Below, in pieces: positions 35,184 through 41,753 of a DNA stretch of 41,753 nucleotides. Position numbers and translations under genes: made by a program. The DNA is taken from positions 1 through 41,753 of the forward strand of contig CAZBTI010000012.1 in NCBI GenBank assembly GCA_964494395.1, read 5' to 3'. The notes below the pieces were generated by a model. That model saw nothing but the letters and a program-made list of their open reading frames with translations, had not been told where the DNA came from and ran no database searches. Numbering within the stretch: the stretch's first letter is position 1; the number at the start of each line of letters is the position of its first letter. This DNA comes from SHLQ01 sp964494395. GTDB lineage: Bacteria; Actinomycetota; Acidimicrobiia; Acidimicrobiales; SHLQ01.

Positions 35184-36629
35184 CTAGTTCCAGATGCGGA
35201 GCATCGCCCCGTCGGCAACCGCAATTGCCGACCGACCCGTCGAGATGGGTTGGGTCGCGATATTCGATGTCAACGAGTTTGTGAGCTGACGCTCGCCAAC
35301 GATGTTCCAGCCCTGAAGCACAGCGTCGAGATCATCGGTGCGGGTCATCGCGACGATTGCGCTGCGATCGGCGGTGGCGACGACGACATCGGGGAAGCTG
35401 TCGGCGTCGACGTTTAGGGCGATTCCCATCGAGAGGTTGCGGGTGCCAATGACGTGGCTGGTGTAGTTCGGGTCTGATGCCGCCACTTGAATCAGGCTGG
35501 GGTTGCCGTCTTCGTCGACGACCTGGCGGAATGCCTGAACCGTGCCGCCGATGTGTGGGGTGCGGACATCGATGATCTCTACTTCGCCATTGGGTCCGAA
35601 GGCGCCAGCTGCGAGCTGGTTGCGCCAACGATTTCCTTGACCGATCGGCTCCGATTCGCCAGCGGACGTTCCGTCGAGTTCGAAGGCCGCCAAGCGCGCA
35701 CCCCCGGAAGCGTTGCTGAGCGTGACGATGATCTCGGTCTGACCGTCGCTATCGATGTCGGCGAGCATCGGCGAGATGCCTTCGACCACATCGGGTTGCG
35801 CAATCTCGATACGTCCTGATTCGCCGGAGCAGGTGTCGACCCACTCGATAGCTGCGGCTTCGAATGGGTCGCCGAGCACTCCGTGCCGTAAGAAATCAGT
35901 GGTCGAGCTGAGGACAGCAGCGATTTGTTGGTAAACCACGACACGGCTGTCATCGATTGGATCGTCGAACAGGTCGTGGGAGCGGAAAGGCGATTGGATC
36001 TCGCCAGCAGCGTCGAACTCTGGAGGAACAGCCCCTGGGCCGGCCGAAGACGTCACCACGCCATCGGGAGCAACGCGGACGGCCGAACCGCGCTCGAGTA
36101 CCACGTACCATCCGCCGGGCACGCTCGTGTCGGCCGTGACCCAAATCCCTTCATCGGGAAGTTCGACGGCGATCTCGTCGATCTCGGTGAAATCGATCGA
36201 GCCAGGGGCGATTCGGTTACCACTTGGGTCGACATCGACTCGGGCCCCAGGGATGGCCGGCTCAGCGTTACAGAGATCGGAGAAGGCCACTTCCTCGATG
36301 GACGTATCAGTACCAGGTTCGGTGGCTTCCTCGCTGGACTCTTGTGCGGAGGCGTCAGCAGCATCGTCAGCACCGGTGTCGGCTTCGGCCTCTTCGACCT
36401 CAACCTCTCCTTCAACCGCTACGTCGGCGGAGTTCTCAGCAGCATTATCAGCACCGGTGTCGGCTTCAGCTTCTTCGACCTCAACCTCGACTTCTTGGAC
36501 GGCCGCGTCTTCAGCGCTGCTCGTCTCAGGTAACGCGACCGAGGATGCGCAGGCTGACGCAAGGAGTGCGACGGTGATCAGTGCGCTGCCGAGATACCAG
36601 CGCTGGCGACTAGCCGTCGGCGTGGTCAT
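35184..36629 (-). CDS. Lipoprotein with acidic repeat and FG-GAP/VCBS-like domain
   Basis: A 481-residue lipoprotein with lipobox LLASAC (Cys about 26). An acidic stretch of about 90 residues has a repeated block (VEEAEADTGADNAAENSADV and VEEAEADTGADDAADASAQE). The rest looks like a beta-propeller: calcium-type loops DIDSDGQTEIIV and NVDADSFPDVVV are FG-GAP/VCBS marks. It was probably an extracellular binding protein; the ligand is unknown. ATG 36629 lies inside the end of the preceding gene (20-bp overlap) and has AAGG upstream. Confidence 0.75.
   Translation of the reverse strand: MTTPTASRQRWYLGSALITVALLASACASSVALPETSSAEDAAVQEVEVEVEEAEADTGADNAAENSADVAVEGEVEVEEAEADTGADDAADASAQESSEEATEPGTDTSIEEVAFSDLCNAEPAIPGARVDVDPSGNRIAPGSIDFTEIDEIAVELPDEGIWVTADTSVPGGWYVVLERGSAVRVAPDGVVTSSAGPGAVPPEFDAAGEIQSPFRSHDLFDDPIDDSRVVVYQQIAAVLSSTTDFLRHGVLGDPFEAAAIEWVDTCSGESGRIEIAQPDVVEGISPMLADIDSDGQTEIIVTLSNASGGARLAAFELDGTSAGESEPIGQGNRWRNQLAAGAFGPNGEVEIIDVRTPHIGGTVQAFRQVVDEDGNPSLIQVAASDPNYTSHVIGTRNLSMGIALNVDADSFPDVVVATADRSAIVAMTRTDDLDAVLQGWNIVGERQLTNSLTSNIATQPISTGRSAIAVADGAMLRIWN
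36361..36489. repeat. Two 48-bp direct repeats in the lipoprotein gene
   Basis: 36361-36408 and 36442-36489 are near-identical (both contain GCACCGGTGTCGGCTTC), 81 bp apart, in the same frame. They encode the duplicated acidic block. Confidence 0.7.
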
Positions 36630-36876
36630 CGCCTTCGTCGGCGTGATCGTCATCGGCGTGATCATCGCCAGCGTGGTCGTCACCGTGACCATCATCGGCG
36701 TGATCATCGCCATGATCATCTTCGGCGTGCGAGTTGATCTCTGCGACGGTGTCCTCGAACGACGTCATCGTCGCAAAGCTGAAACCGGTCAAGATGAGTA
36801 CAACAAAGACAAATCCGAAGATGGTTGCTGCCTTACCGAGCTTGGGCGTCTCTTCGATTGGTGCGCTTCCAGCCAT
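36610..36876 (-). CDS. Membrane-anchored His/Asp-rich protein, probable metal binder
   Basis: An 88-residue protein: a short N-terminal cytosolic part, one membrane helix (about 16-37, ATIFGFVFVVLILTGFSF), then an outer tail of about 40 residues that is almost only Asp, His, Ala and Gly (DDHADDGHGDDHAGDDHADD). The tail should bind several divalent metal ions on the outer face. ATG 36876 has AGGAG 7 nt upstream. It heads the operon with the lipoprotein and MFS genes. A hairpin GGCCT/AGGCC lies about 40 bp upstream in the leader. Confidence 0.8.
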   Translation of the reverse strand: MAGSAPIEETPKLGKAATIFGFVFVVLILTGFSFATMTSFEDTVAEINSHAEDDHGDDHADDGHGDDHAGDDHADDDHADEGDDHADG

Positions 36877-37019
36877 GATGGTCTCCTGAGTGCGTTCGAG
36901 GGGTTGCGAGGCCTCCGAAAAGGCCCTATTACACGGTAACTGATGATTGCCGTCTCTTGCCACCACAACGGCAGATGCCGGGCAGTTCTTAAGTACCGTT
37001 CCTTAGTGAGTTGGCGCCG

Positions 37020-37284
37020 CTGCCTTTCTCGGCTGAGCTCAGTTGTTCTCGGGCAGGTGCGCGGCCCGTGCCCCGCTGCCTTTCTCGGCTGAGCTCAGTT
37101 GTTCTCGGGCAGGTGCGCGGCCCGTGCNNNNNNNNNNNNNNNNNNNNNNNNNNNNNNNNNNNNNNNNNNNNNNNNNNNNNNNNNNNNNNNNNNNNNNNNN
37201 NNNNNNNNNNNNNNNNNNNNNNNNNNNCCGCTGCCTTTCTCGGCTGAGCTCAGTTGTTCTCGGGCAGGTGCGCGGCCCGTGCCC
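37020..37284. repeat. 56-bp tandem repeat containing the 3' end of the DsbA-like gene, with a gap
   Basis: Unit begins CTGCCTTTCTCGGCTGAGCT and is 56 bp. Copies start at 37020 and 37076, then come 100 N, then a further copy to about 37284. The last copy holds the final 12 codons and stop of the DsbA-like gene; the other copies are duplicates beyond the stop. CTGAGCTCAG in each unit is self-complementary. The copies shown are identical, so the expansion is recent or the assembly misjoined. Confidence 0.85.
37128..37227. other. Scaffold gap (100 N)
   Basis: Exactly 100 undetermined bases between identical 56-bp repeat copies; a repeat-caused placeholder of unknown true size. Confidence 0.98.
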
Positions 37285-37987
37285 CGCCTTGCCAATCCTC
37301 GAACTCGGGCGCATCGGACAGTTCTCCAAAGGCTCGGAGCTGCGGTTTTTCACGAAGTGACCGCTTCATCTCCGCGAAGCCGGGGTATGAGGCGAGGGTA
37401 GTCACCGCATCCCAAAGCGGAACCGCGTCAGCGTCGTCGGGAATCCGGCTGATGACCGGACCAAAGAATGACAATCCATCCGGTGGCTGAAAAGTGATAA
37501 TCGGAGTACCGACATCTCGCCCGGATCGAGAGAGAGCAACTTCGGTCTCGGATTCGATGATTTCGTCCCACTTCGTCTCGTCTGCAGCGGCAGCGAAATG
37601 CGTTGGCAGACCAGCGGTGACAAGTGCCTGTTCGATCATCGAGGCCGTGCCAATATCAGCACGATACGCCTCTTCTGGCCCCTCCCGTTCCACATCGAAA
37701 GTCGCACTGGAAAGCGCAGCGTACAAGGGGCCCATAGGCTCGTTGCCCAGTTCGTCACGAACCGCGGCACATACCCTGAGCATGCGGAGCCCGGCGGTGT
37801 GACCGTGCTCGTACTCGGGCGGGAAATCGGTGGAGTAGTCCTTGTCCTTGTTCAGGATCCGTAACGAGATAAATCGCCATTCCACGCTGTAGTCGGTTTG
37901 TTCTCGTACCTTCTCAATCCACCGGGAGGTGATCCAGGCAAAGGGGCAAACAGGGTCGAAGAAGAACTCGATATCAGCAGTGTCCAT
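37250..37987 (-). CDS. DsbA-family protein like the mycothiol-dependent nitroreductase Rv2466c
   Basis: A 245-residue thioredoxin-fold protein with a helical insert. The start DIEFFFDPVCPFAWITSRWI parallels Rv2466c (DPLCPWCW), with SLRILN, VGTPIITF (cis-Pro loop) and FFGPVISRIP also shared. The second active-site Cys is Ala (CPFA), so it would be a one-cysteine enzyme working with mycothiol. The tail GGARAAHLPENN lies in the 56-bp repeat and may not be native. The ATG has GGAGA upstream and is 2 bp from the PrsW stop, so both form an operon. Confidence 0.85.
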   Translation of the reverse strand: MDTADIEFFFDPVCPFAWITSRWIEKVREQTDYSVEWRFISLRILNKDKDYSTDFPPEYEHGHTAGLRMLRVCAAVRDELGNEPMGPLYAALSSATFDVEREGPEEAYRADIGTASMIEQALVTAGLPTHFAAAADETKWDEIIESETEVALSRSGRDVGTPIITFQPPDGLSFFGPVISRIPDDADAVPLWDAVTTLASYPGFAEMKRSLREKPQLRAFGELSDAPEFEDWQGGARAAHLPENN

Positions 37988-37989
37988 GA

Positions 37990-39255
37990 TTAGGTCTCCA
38001 GTGGTTCAGATTGGGCGGCGACGAGTTGACTGTACAGCCGCGCCTCATCTTCGCGTTTTGGCATGTCGTCGTGATCGAATAGTGCAGCGAGGCGTACGAG
38101 CGCTCCCGCTTCGAGCTGAAATTGGCGGAGCTGTGCCTTGTCCTTGATCTTGACACGCGCTTGCTTACGCAACTTGTAGTCGAGAAGAAGTGCGGTGCGA
38201 TTGATGCCGAGTTGGTACCGGGACGCAAGAAACGGAACCAGTTGGGCATAGCGCTGTTGATCGCGTTGACGAAGTGACCGAATGCCGAAACCACTGAGGA
38301 AGAACAGGCCAACGAAGAGCAGAAGAACGATGATCGTGATGAATCCGCCGCCATTCTCGGCGAGTACGAGCGAACCGTTCCATGCTGCGTGGAGGAACAT
38401 TGCAACGAACAGCCCCCAGATGCCGGTCCACAATGACTTGCGCTTGCGGACGGCCAGCCCAATAGCAAGGCCCGCCCACATCGTGAACAACGGGTGGGCA
38501 AAGGGGGTGAGGAGTGCTCGCCCGACAAAGACTTCGACAAGCATTTCATTGACGAGGGCCTGCTGGAAGAAGCTCATATTCTCGATCACTGCGAAGCCCA
38601 ACGCAGACCAGCCCGCATAGACAATGCCGTCCATCGGCCCGTCGATCTCTTTGCGTCGCACCATCCACACGATGGCAAGGGTCTTTGTTGTCTCTTCGAT
38701 GATCGGTGCGGATGCAACGGCTGAAGCTGCTTCGCCAAAGAAGACGCCGACCGTTGTGTTGACGATGACCGAGATGAACCCGGCAACGAATGCTCCCCAG
38801 AGAAATGAGTGGATCTTCGACGACCAGGGCTCGGGTTCGATGCGGTCGATCCACAGAAGCACGGGCATCACGAAGATGATTGGTACGAACCCGAGAGCAA
38901 AGGCTGTGGGTGCAGTGAAGATCAAAAGGAGCAGCACGATGATCGTCGGTACACCCGTGACGACGATTGGCCAGCTAAGGAACGCCGGAAGGAAGGGCTT
39001 CTTGGCCGACGCAGCGACTCCGGGAACGCCAGTCGCAAGGCTCGTCGCGGCGGCGTTGGTTGTCCCGAGGTTTCCCGCATCTGTAGGAACGGGCGGTTGC
39101 CCGGCTGGCGGGCCACTGACATGACCAGTCCACATATTGCCGTCGTACCAGCGCCAAGCCGCCTGGTGCCAAGGGTCCTCATACCATCCCGCTGGCGCGC
39201 CACTGGGAGGTGGAATCGTCGCTGGTGGTGGCGGTGCGCCGGAGAGGTTGCTCAC
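37990..39255 (-). CDS. PrsW-family intramembrane metalloprotease with DUF2510 head
   Basis: A 421-residue membrane protein. DUF2510 (about 22-46: AGWYEDPWHQAAWRWYDGNMWT) is followed by a linker and about eight helices. The PrsW motifs are present: PIIEETTK (EExxK, about 184-191), FAVIENMSFF (about 218-227), AHPLFTMW (about 251-258) and FLHAAWN (about 285-291), so zinc ligands look intact. The cytosolic tail is basic. In Bacillus PrsW cuts the anti-sigma factor RsiW; here the target is unknown, though a membrane anti-sigma is encoded in this window. GTG 39255 lies 6 nt after AACAAT. Confidence 0.9.
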   Translation of the reverse strand: MSNLSGAPPPPATIPPPSGAPAGWYEDPWHQAAWRWYDGNMWTGHVSGPPAGQPPVPTDAGNLGTTNAAATSLATGVPGVAASAKKPFLPAFLSWPIVVTGVPTIIVLLLLIFTAPTAFALGFVPIIFVMPVLLWIDRIEPEPWSSKIHSFLWGAFVAGFISVIVNTTVGVFFGEAASAVASAPIIEETTKTLAIVWMVRRKEIDGPMDGIVYAGWSALGFAVIENMSFFQQALVNEMLVEVFVGRALLTPFAHPLFTMWAGLAIGLAVRKRKSLWTGIWGLFVAMFLHAAWNGSLVLAENGGGFITIIVLLLFVGLFFLSGFGIRSLRQRDQQRYAQLVPFLASRYQLGINRTALLLDYKLRKQARVKIKDKAQLRQFQLEAGALVRLAALFDHDDMPKREDEARLYSQLVAAQSEPLET

Positions 39256-39379
39256 AGCGCCATTGTTGCAGGGCTTCTGCCGTGAGCGCTCCTTGGAGGA
39301 GATGCCGAATCGAGATGTTAAGAGAGGCCTCGACGCATACGTAGCTAGCTCGGCATTGGCTTGACCGCCTCAGGCGCCC

Positions 39380-39493
39380 AGGCTGCGTGCCGCTTGAACG
39401 CTCCCCGAAGGGGAGACAGGCTGCGTGCCGCTTGAACGCTCCCCGAAGGGGAGACAGGCTGCGTGCCGCTTGAACGCTCCCCGAAGGGGAGAA
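39380..39493. repeat. 38-bp tandem repeat, three copies, each with a GC hairpin
   Basis: Units starting AGGCTGCGTGCCGCTTGAAC run head to tail at 39380, 39418 and 39456. Each holds CTCCCC-GAA-GGGGAG, a perfect 6-bp stem. The array lies 55 bp after the glcD-like stop and 125 bp upstream of the PrsW start, so a stacked terminator between the two genes is plausible. The rest of 39256-39548 shows no gene. Confidence 0.85.
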
Positions 39494-39548
39494 TGGTCTG
39501 TAAGGAGAGTGCAGCAAAATTGCGGCGGAGCCGCTGCTGGCCTCGACG

Positions 39549-40910
39549 TCAGATCGCCTTGCCGGGGTTTAGGCGGTTTTCGGGGTCGAAGGTTGCCTTC
39601 ACCTTCTTCATCATCTCGTGGTGGATCGGGTCGACCTCGTCTTCGAGGAATTCGCGCTTGAGCGTCCCGACTCCGTGTTCACCAGCGAGAGTGCCACCCA
39701 GATCGAGTGCGAGGTGCACGATGCGGGCGAAGGCATCTTTGATGCGAGCGAGTTCGTCGGGGTCGTGCTCGTCGAATACGAGCAGCGGGTGCATGTTGCC
39801 GTCGCCTGCGTGGCCAATGACCGGGATGAACACGTCGAGGTCCTCAGAGATCTGGGTGATCCCGGCGAGGAGCTCGGGGAGGTGCTCGCGCTTCACGGCA
39901 ATGTCCTCGGGAAGGAGGGCTTTGCCGAGTTTCTCTGCGGCAGGCCAGGCTCGGCGCCTGACTTCGAGGAGCATCTCGCCTTCGTCCGGATCGGCAGCGT
40001 GGTACACGAACGTGGCGCCGAACTCGGTGCAGAGGTCGGCGAGTTCGCTGATGGGCTGGTCATCGGGGGACGACTGCATCAAGATCAGACACGCTGCCTC
40101 GGTGTCGAGATCCATGGGGTAGTGCTCTTCGATGATCTTGAGCATTGCCTGGTCGATGATCTCCATAACCGTTGGTTGGAGACCACGATCAAAGACGGCG
40201 TTGATTGCTTTGCCGGCCGCCGGGAGGTCGCCAAAGTAGGCAACCGCGGTTTGCGGAGGTGGGGGAGAGGGTTCGAGTTTGACGGTGACCTCGGTGATGA
40301 TCCCGAGCAATCCTTCGGATCCGACGAAGAGTCCGGTGAGGTCGAGGCCGGTGGTGCTTTTGATCGTGCGTCGTCCGGTGTTGATGACCTCGCCACTCGC
40401 CAGCACGACCTCGAGGCCCATCACGTAGTCGCGGGTTACCCCGTACTTCACGCAGCACAAACCGCCGGCATTCGTGGCGACGTTTCCGCCGATGCTCGAC
40501 ATGTCGACCGATGCCGGGTCGGGCGGGTAGTAGAGGCCTTTCTTCGCCACCGCCTCTTTGAGGTCGATGTTGATGACGCCAGGTTGCACGCGCGCCATGC
40601 GGTTGGTGAGGTCGATCTCCAGCACCTCGTTCATGTTGTGGAGCGACAGGACCATGCAACCATCGATGGCGTTGGCGGCGCCGGTCAGCCCGGTCCCTGC
40701 ACCGCGCGGAACAATGATCGCGTTCGCAGCCTTTGCTGCAAGGACTGCCGCGACGACCTCTTCGGTCGAGTGCGGGGTGACCAACACCGCGGCCGTGCCA
40801 TGGCCTTCAAAGATCGCTCGGTCCTGGCTGTAGGCGCCGACGACATCGGGGTCGACCTTGATTCGTTGTTCGGGCAGTCGAGCCTGTAGCTCGGTGAGGA
40901 GATCCGCCAT
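39549..40910 (-). CDS. FAD-linked oxidase, glycolate/D-lactate dehydrogenase (GlcD) type
   Basis: A 453-residue flavoprotein of the VAO/GlcD family that oxidises a 2-hydroxyacid. The FAD-binding part shows PRGAGTGLTGAANA (about 71-84), DPASVDMSSIGGNVATNAGG (about 135-154) and FVGSEGLLGIITEVTVKLEP (about 192-211). The C-terminal part carries IGHAGDGNMHPLL (about 362-374, metal-binding His) and GEHGVGTLKREFL (about 412-424). GlcE/GlcF partners are not adjacent. ATG 40910 lies 6 nt after TACAGT; longer versions would add about 58 unconserved residues. Confidence 0.93.
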   Translation of the reverse strand: MADLLTELQARLPEQRIKVDPDVVGAYSQDRAIFEGHGTAAVLVTPHSTEEVVAAVLAAKAANAIIVPRGAGTGLTGAANAIDGCMVLSLHNMNEVLEIDLTNRMARVQPGVINIDLKEAVAKKGLYYPPDPASVDMSSIGGNVATNAGGLCCVKYGVTRDYVMGLEVVLASGEVINTGRRTIKSTTGLDLTGLFVGSEGLLGIITEVTVKLEPSPPPPQTAVAYFGDLPAAGKAINAVFDRGLQPTVMEIIDQAMLKIIEEHYPMDLDTEAACLILMQSSPDDQPISELADLCTEFGATFVYHAADPDEGEMLLEVRRRAWPAAEKLGKALLPEDIAVKREHLPELLAGITQISEDLDVFIPVIGHAGDGNMHPLLVFDEHDPDELARIKDAFARIVHLALDLGGTLAGEHGVGTLKREFLEDEVDPIHHEMMKKVKATFDPENRLNPGKAI

Positions 40911-40916
40911 TTCCGA

Positions 40917-40922
40917 ACTGTA
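40917..40922 (-). promoter_or_regulatory. -10 box of the GlcD-type gene
   Basis: TACAGT on the minus strand, 6 nt before ATG 40910, no Shine-Dalgarno. The 41-40.9 kb stretch upstream holds no gene. Confidence 0.5.
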
Positions 40923-41090
40923 GGCAGCGGGAGGTGGTTCGTGCCATCTCGGACGACGACCACGAGGTCGATTACGGGCTGTGCGCGCCGACGCAGGGTC
41001 TGGCGGGGCAAAGGTCTGACAAAGAGTTTGACCGCGATGGAAGCCGGGTTCAGGGGCGAACCCGACTTCCTCACGGTCTCTCACTGCGAT

Positions 41091-41130
41091 GCGACTACCA
41101 GCCTCAACACGACATGAGGCTGGTAGTCGC
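41091..41130 (-). terminator. Strong 16-bp hairpin after the Hsp20 gene
   Basis: GCGACTACCAGCCTCA and TGAGGCTGGTAGTCGC are exact inverted repeats around ACACGACA. It lies 13 bp after the Hsp20 stop. No T-run follows, as is common for actinobacterial terminators. Confidence 0.7.
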
Positions 41131-41143
41131 TGAACGCCGATCG

Positions 41144-41563
41144 TTAGGCGTCTTCGCTGGGAGGTACTTCCTCGGCCGCGGCATCGATGGCAGATGCTGC
41201 GCCCAAGCCGACCTCGACCTTGCGAGGCTTGGATGACTCTGCGACCGGGATGGTCACGGTGAGCACGCCAAAGTTGTAGTCGGCGGTGAGCTTGCTGGAA
41301 TCGAGACGCTCACCGAGCTGGAAGGTCTGGTTGACCGAACCGGTGCGGGCACGTCGGGAAACGACCTGAGCACCCTCGGGGATTGCACTTGGGCGTGATG
41401 CCGAAAGCGCGAGGCTGCGACCCTCAACGGTCAGTTCGACCGTCGCTGGATCGATGCCAGGAATGTCGATAGACAAGCGAACGCCCTCATCGGATCGAAG
41501 AACGTCGTAGTCAAGGCCTCGCTTGGCTGAAGCGAGAAATGGGTCGGTTTGGGTGTACAGCAT
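41144..41563 (-). CDS. Hsp20/alpha-crystallin small heat-shock protein
   Basis: A 139-residue ATP-independent holdase chaperone. The alpha-crystallin domain covers about 15-115: YDVLRSDEGVRLSIDIPGID, VELTVEGRSLALSASR, then RTGSVNQTFQLGERLDSSKL and the closing NFGVLTVTIPVAESSKPRKVEV. The IPV at about 109-111 is the family's C-terminal interaction motif. ATG 41563 has GGAGG 6 nt upstream. A HAIR element lies 34 bp upstream of the start codon, so the gene should be repressed by HspR and induced by heat. Confidence 0.95.
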   Translation of the reverse strand: MLYTQTDPFLASAKRGLDYDVLRSDEGVRLSIDIPGIDPATVELTVEGRSLALSASRPSAIPEGAQVVSRRARTGSVNQTFQLGERLDSSKLTADYNFGVLTVTIPVAESSKPRKVEVGLGAASAIDAAAEEVPPSEDA

Positions 41564-41596
41564 GCGTCCTCCTAGGGAAGCGATAGTGGGTTGAGA

Positions 41597-41617
41597 CTTG
41601 AGTGTGATGCACTCAAG
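41597..41617. promoter_or_regulatory. HAIR element (HspR operator)
   Basis: CTTGAGT-N7-ACTCAAG, an exact match to the consensus HspR-associated inverted repeat, placed in the promoter of the Hsp20 gene. HspR itself is not encoded in the window. Confidence 0.85.
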
Positions 41618-41736
41618 TTTGCCCAACGCTTTTCGTCTACTTGTATTCCCAAGCCGTCGCGAATTTTGTCGCGATGCCGGGTGCCGGTGAACAACGGGGT
41701 CAAACCTCATCGGCTATCCAGTGTTAGACATGCCCC

Positions 41737-41753
41737 ATGACCAACAACAGGCT
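41737..41753 (+). CDS. Possible start of a gene running off the window (partial)
   Basis: ATG ACC AAC AAC AGG begins at 41737. TAGACA lies 6 nt upstream, one base off the TAnnnT box of the other leaderless genes here. Only five codons are visible, so the product cannot be named. Confidence 0.3.

Noticed and set aside
37020..37284. CRISPR array
   Set aside because: Repeats are contiguous with no spacers; the same holds for 39380-39493.
39618..40889. Long + strand open frame of 423 codons
   Set aside because: Lies fully antisense to the GlcD-type gene, whose FAD and metal motifs are clear; the antisense product has no motif and arises from GC-rich codon use.
41597..41617. CIRCE element (HrcA site)
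   Set aside because: The repeat is CTTGAGT-N7-ACTCAAG, which is HAIR; CIRCE has TTAGCACTC-N9-GAGTGCTAA.

Overview
The window looks like a piece of the chromosome of a high-GC actinobacterium, probably near the class Acidimicrobiia (inference). Reasons: the order parA-parB / cwlM-trxA-trxB / anti-sigma-sigma / kinase / DUF6049-like / pcnA matches the origin-proximal region of mycobacteria (Rv3907c-Rv3918c); DUF2510, DUF5318 and mycothiol-type enzymes are actinobacterial families; and at least fifteen genes begin 5-9 nt after a TAnnnT -10 box with no Shine-Dalgarno, i.e. leaderless starts. Two runs of exactly 100 N (5236-5335, 37128-37227) are scaffold gaps, both inside tandem repeats.

Layout. 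1-14.7 kb is the conserved core: the end of parA and parB on +, then a long minus-strand block read from 12.2 kb down to 1.0 kb (GNAT, DUF6049-like, DegV, membrane Ser/Thr kinase, ECF sigma, anti-sigma with an acidic repeat, small membrane protein, trxB, HTH coiled-coil protein, trxA, CwlM-like pseudo-amidase), with pcnA, a methyltransferase and DUF5318 beyond. 14.8-19.8 kb holds panB and three oxidoreductase genes (GMC flavoenzyme, gamma-butyrobetaine-hydroxylase-like protein, FMN alpha-hydroxyacid oxidase).

19.8-25.8 kb is accessory DNA: an HNH/DUF222 protein, a frameshifted lipoprotein, then a head-to-tail set of small units each bounded by a recurring motif (TTACATAAtgCA...CGGCGG), ending in a truncated IS3-type transposase. 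The arrangement resembles an integron-style cassette array without a visible integrase; it is the best candidate here for something undescribed.

25.8-32.4 kb is a methionine-cycle unit: an SDR divergent from an ArsR-methyltransferase fusion with a perfect 22-bp palindrome at its promoter, followed by overlapping metF and metH. 32.4-36.9 kb looks like metal (zinc) handling: two His-rich proteins, an ArsR/SmtB sensor with an alpha-5-type metal site, an orphan ABC ATPase behind a Zur/Fur-like box, an MFS exporter and a lipoprotein. 37-41.7 kb has a DsbA/Rv2466c-like protein, a PrsW protease, a GlcD-type flavoenzyme and an Hsp20 gene behind a perfect HAIR element.

No rRNA, tRNA or CRISPR array was seen. 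Function names rest on motifs read by eye; no database search was run.
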